From Lachnospiraceae bacterium (lineage in GTDB: Bacteria; Bacillota; Clostridia; Lachnospirales; Lachnospiraceae): a DNA stretch of 64,000 nt. Positions 62,989 to 64,000 of this stretch are shown in pieces. The notes under the pieces are model-generated. The model made no database searches. It had not been told where the DNA came from and saw only the letters and a list, made by a program, of their open reading frames with translations. The stretch is from positions 62,001 to 126,000 of the forward strand of contig CAJTGD010000008.1 in NCBI GenBank assembly GCA_910575475.1. The letters run 5' to 3'. The first letter of the stretch is position 1. Each line of letters opens with the position of its first letter. The position numbers and the translations under genes are program-made.

Positions 62989-64000
62989 GTGAAGAGAGAA
63001 AAGTTTGGTTCCAGGCTGGGGTTCATTCTGGTATCTGCCGGATGTGCCATCGGCATTGGAAATGTATGGAAGTTCCCGTACATGTGCGGGGAATTTGGGG
63101 GAGCGGCGTTTATTCTGATCTACCTGCTCTTTTTATTGGTATTGGGGATCCCGGTGCTTACCTGTGAGTTTGCCATCGGAAGAGGCAGCGGCCGCAGCGT
63201 TGCGGCAGGCTTTGAACGGCTGGAGCCCCAGGGGACGGGCTGGCATATCACGAAATGGGTCGGCATCATCGGAAGCTATCTGCTGATGATGTTCTACACC
63301 ACGGTAGGCGGCTGGATGATGTATTACTGCTTCCGCAGCATCGCAGGAGAATTTGCCGGGGCGTCTACGGATACAGTGACAGCCGGTTTTTCGGACATGC
63401 TGGGCAACGCGCCGGTGATGGCGTTCTGGACAACCCTGATCTGCGTCATCGGTTTTGCGGTCTGCCAGTTCGGGATCCAGAAGGGGATTGAGCGGGTTTC
63501 CAAGCTGATGATGAGCGCGCTTCTGGTCATCATGCTGGTGCTGGCAGTACATTCCGTATTTCTGGAAGGGGCCGGGGAAGGGATCCATTTCTACCTGGTA
63601 CCGGATTTTGCCCAGATGAAGGAGATGGGTATCGGAAATGTGATCTTCGGGGCCATGAGCCAGGCATTCTTTACCCTCTCCATCGGTATCGGCGCGATGA
63701 TGATCTTCGGCAGCTATATCGGAAAAGAGCGGAGCCTCGCGGGAGAGGCGATCAGCATTACCGCACTGGATACCTTCGTGGCGCTGATGGCAGGCTTCAT
63801 CATCATTCCGTCCTGCTTCGCCTTCGGCATTGAGCCGGGAGCGGGGCCGAGCCTGATCTTCATCACCATTCCCAATATCTTTGCCCAGATGCCGGGAGGG
63901 CAGATCTGGAGCGCGCTGTTCTTTCTGTTTCTGACCTTTGCGGCATTCACGACCATTGTGGCTGTATTTGAAAATATCATATCCTTCGATATCGATATTT
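62989..64000 (+). CDS. Sodium-dependent transporter, NSS/SNF family (runs off window)
   Basis: 337 codons from a GTG behind GAGGAGGAAAATAAA, open to the end of the window. The first segment FGSRLGFILVSAGCAIGIGNVWKFPY is the NSS-family signature with the unwound helix 1 that binds Na+ and substrate (as in LeuT). About eight membrane segments are visible, SIGIGAMMIFGSYI among them. Amino-acid or amine uptake is the family role; the substrate is unknown. Confidence 0.9.
   Translation, partial: MKREKFGSRLGFILVSAGCAIGIGNVWKFPYMCGEFGGAAFILIYLLFLLVLGIPVLTCEFAIGRGSGRSVAAGFERLEPQGTGWHITKWVGIIGSYLLMMFYTTVGGWMMYYCFRSIAGEFAGASTDTVTAGFSDMLGNAPVMAFWTTLICVIGFAVCQFGIQKGIERVSKLMMSALLVIMLVLAVHSVFLEGAGEGIHFYLVPDFAQMKEMGIGNVIFGAMSQAFFTLSIGIGAMMIFGSYIGKERSLAGEAISITALDTFVALMAGFIIIPSCFAFGIEPGAGPSLIFITIPNIFAQMPGGQIWSALFFLFLTFAAFTTIVAVFENIISFDIDI

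Noticed and set aside
1-64000. CRISPR arrays, rRNA genes, prophage or transposase genes
   Set aside because: I found no spaced direct-repeat arrays, no rRNA sequence and no integrase or transposase in any frame; the short repeats in the ribosomal operon do not have CRISPR geometry.

Overview
The window reads as the chromosome of a low-to-mid GC Gram-positive anaerobe of the Clostridia, most likely the family Lachnospiraceae. The evidence is gene content and style: strong AGGAGG ribosome binding sites, sigma-A type promoters, TTG and GTG starts, a zinc-type S14, an oxygen-sensitive class III ribonucleotide reductase with its radical-SAM activase, a pyrophosphate-type phosphofructokinase, and an uninterrupted S10-spc-alpha ribosomal block with secY, adk, infA and rpoA. 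The family assignment is inference. No species can be named from the sequence alone.

Layout. 1-5.6 kb: the edge of an oxidoreductase gene, a Crp/Fnr-type regulator, and a four-gene BMP-type nucleoside ABC transporter. 5.6-14.2 kb: housekeeping genes (YgjP-like metallopeptidase, acylphosphatase, proC), then nrdG, nrdD and trxB. nrdD carries a fused C-terminal redoxin domain and lies just upstream of thioredoxin reductase. A degraded zeta-type toxin-antitoxin module and an rRNA-methyltransferase-like gene follow. 14.4-17.0 kb: a hybrid sensor kinase. 17.0-33.6 kb: 28 ribosomal protein genes plus secY, adk, a KOW protein, infA and rpoA, with structured leaders before rpsJ and rpsM, an internal promoter before rpmJ, and a family of short repeats scattered in the gaps. 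33.6-44.9 kb: a PcsB/SleB-like wall hydrolase, a HAD phosphatase, uppP, a polar amino acid ABC transporter, an SfsA-MutY fusion, a TetR regulator, a lipid kinase, a PAP2 phosphatase, trpS and tRNA-Arg(ACG). 45-54 kb: PPi-type pfp, an XRE-AIR-synthase fusion, a DUF3800 gene, a WYL regulator, TfoX and GyrI-like genes, and a divergent AraC regulator/GH3 beta-glucosidase pair.

54-63 kb is the accessory part: two near-identical small orphan genes bracket about 7.5 kb holding an XRE regulator, two zinc-ribbon proteins, two secreted surface proteins (one with a cut-off sorting signal) and an HD-domain protein. It is followed by a HicAB locus in which the hicA toxin has been deleted down to its first dozen codons while promoter, operator-like palindrome and hicB remain. 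The window ends inside a sodium-dependent (NSS-family) transporter.

The points most worth a second look are the XRE-AIR synthase fusion, the NrdD-redoxin fusion next to trxB, the SfsA-MutY fusion, the two decayed toxin-antitoxin loci, the repeat family inside the ribosomal operon, the refolding leader before rpsM, and the 20-bp-phased direct repeat between the AraC regulator and its GH3 neighbour. I do not see a convincing wholly new multi-gene system.
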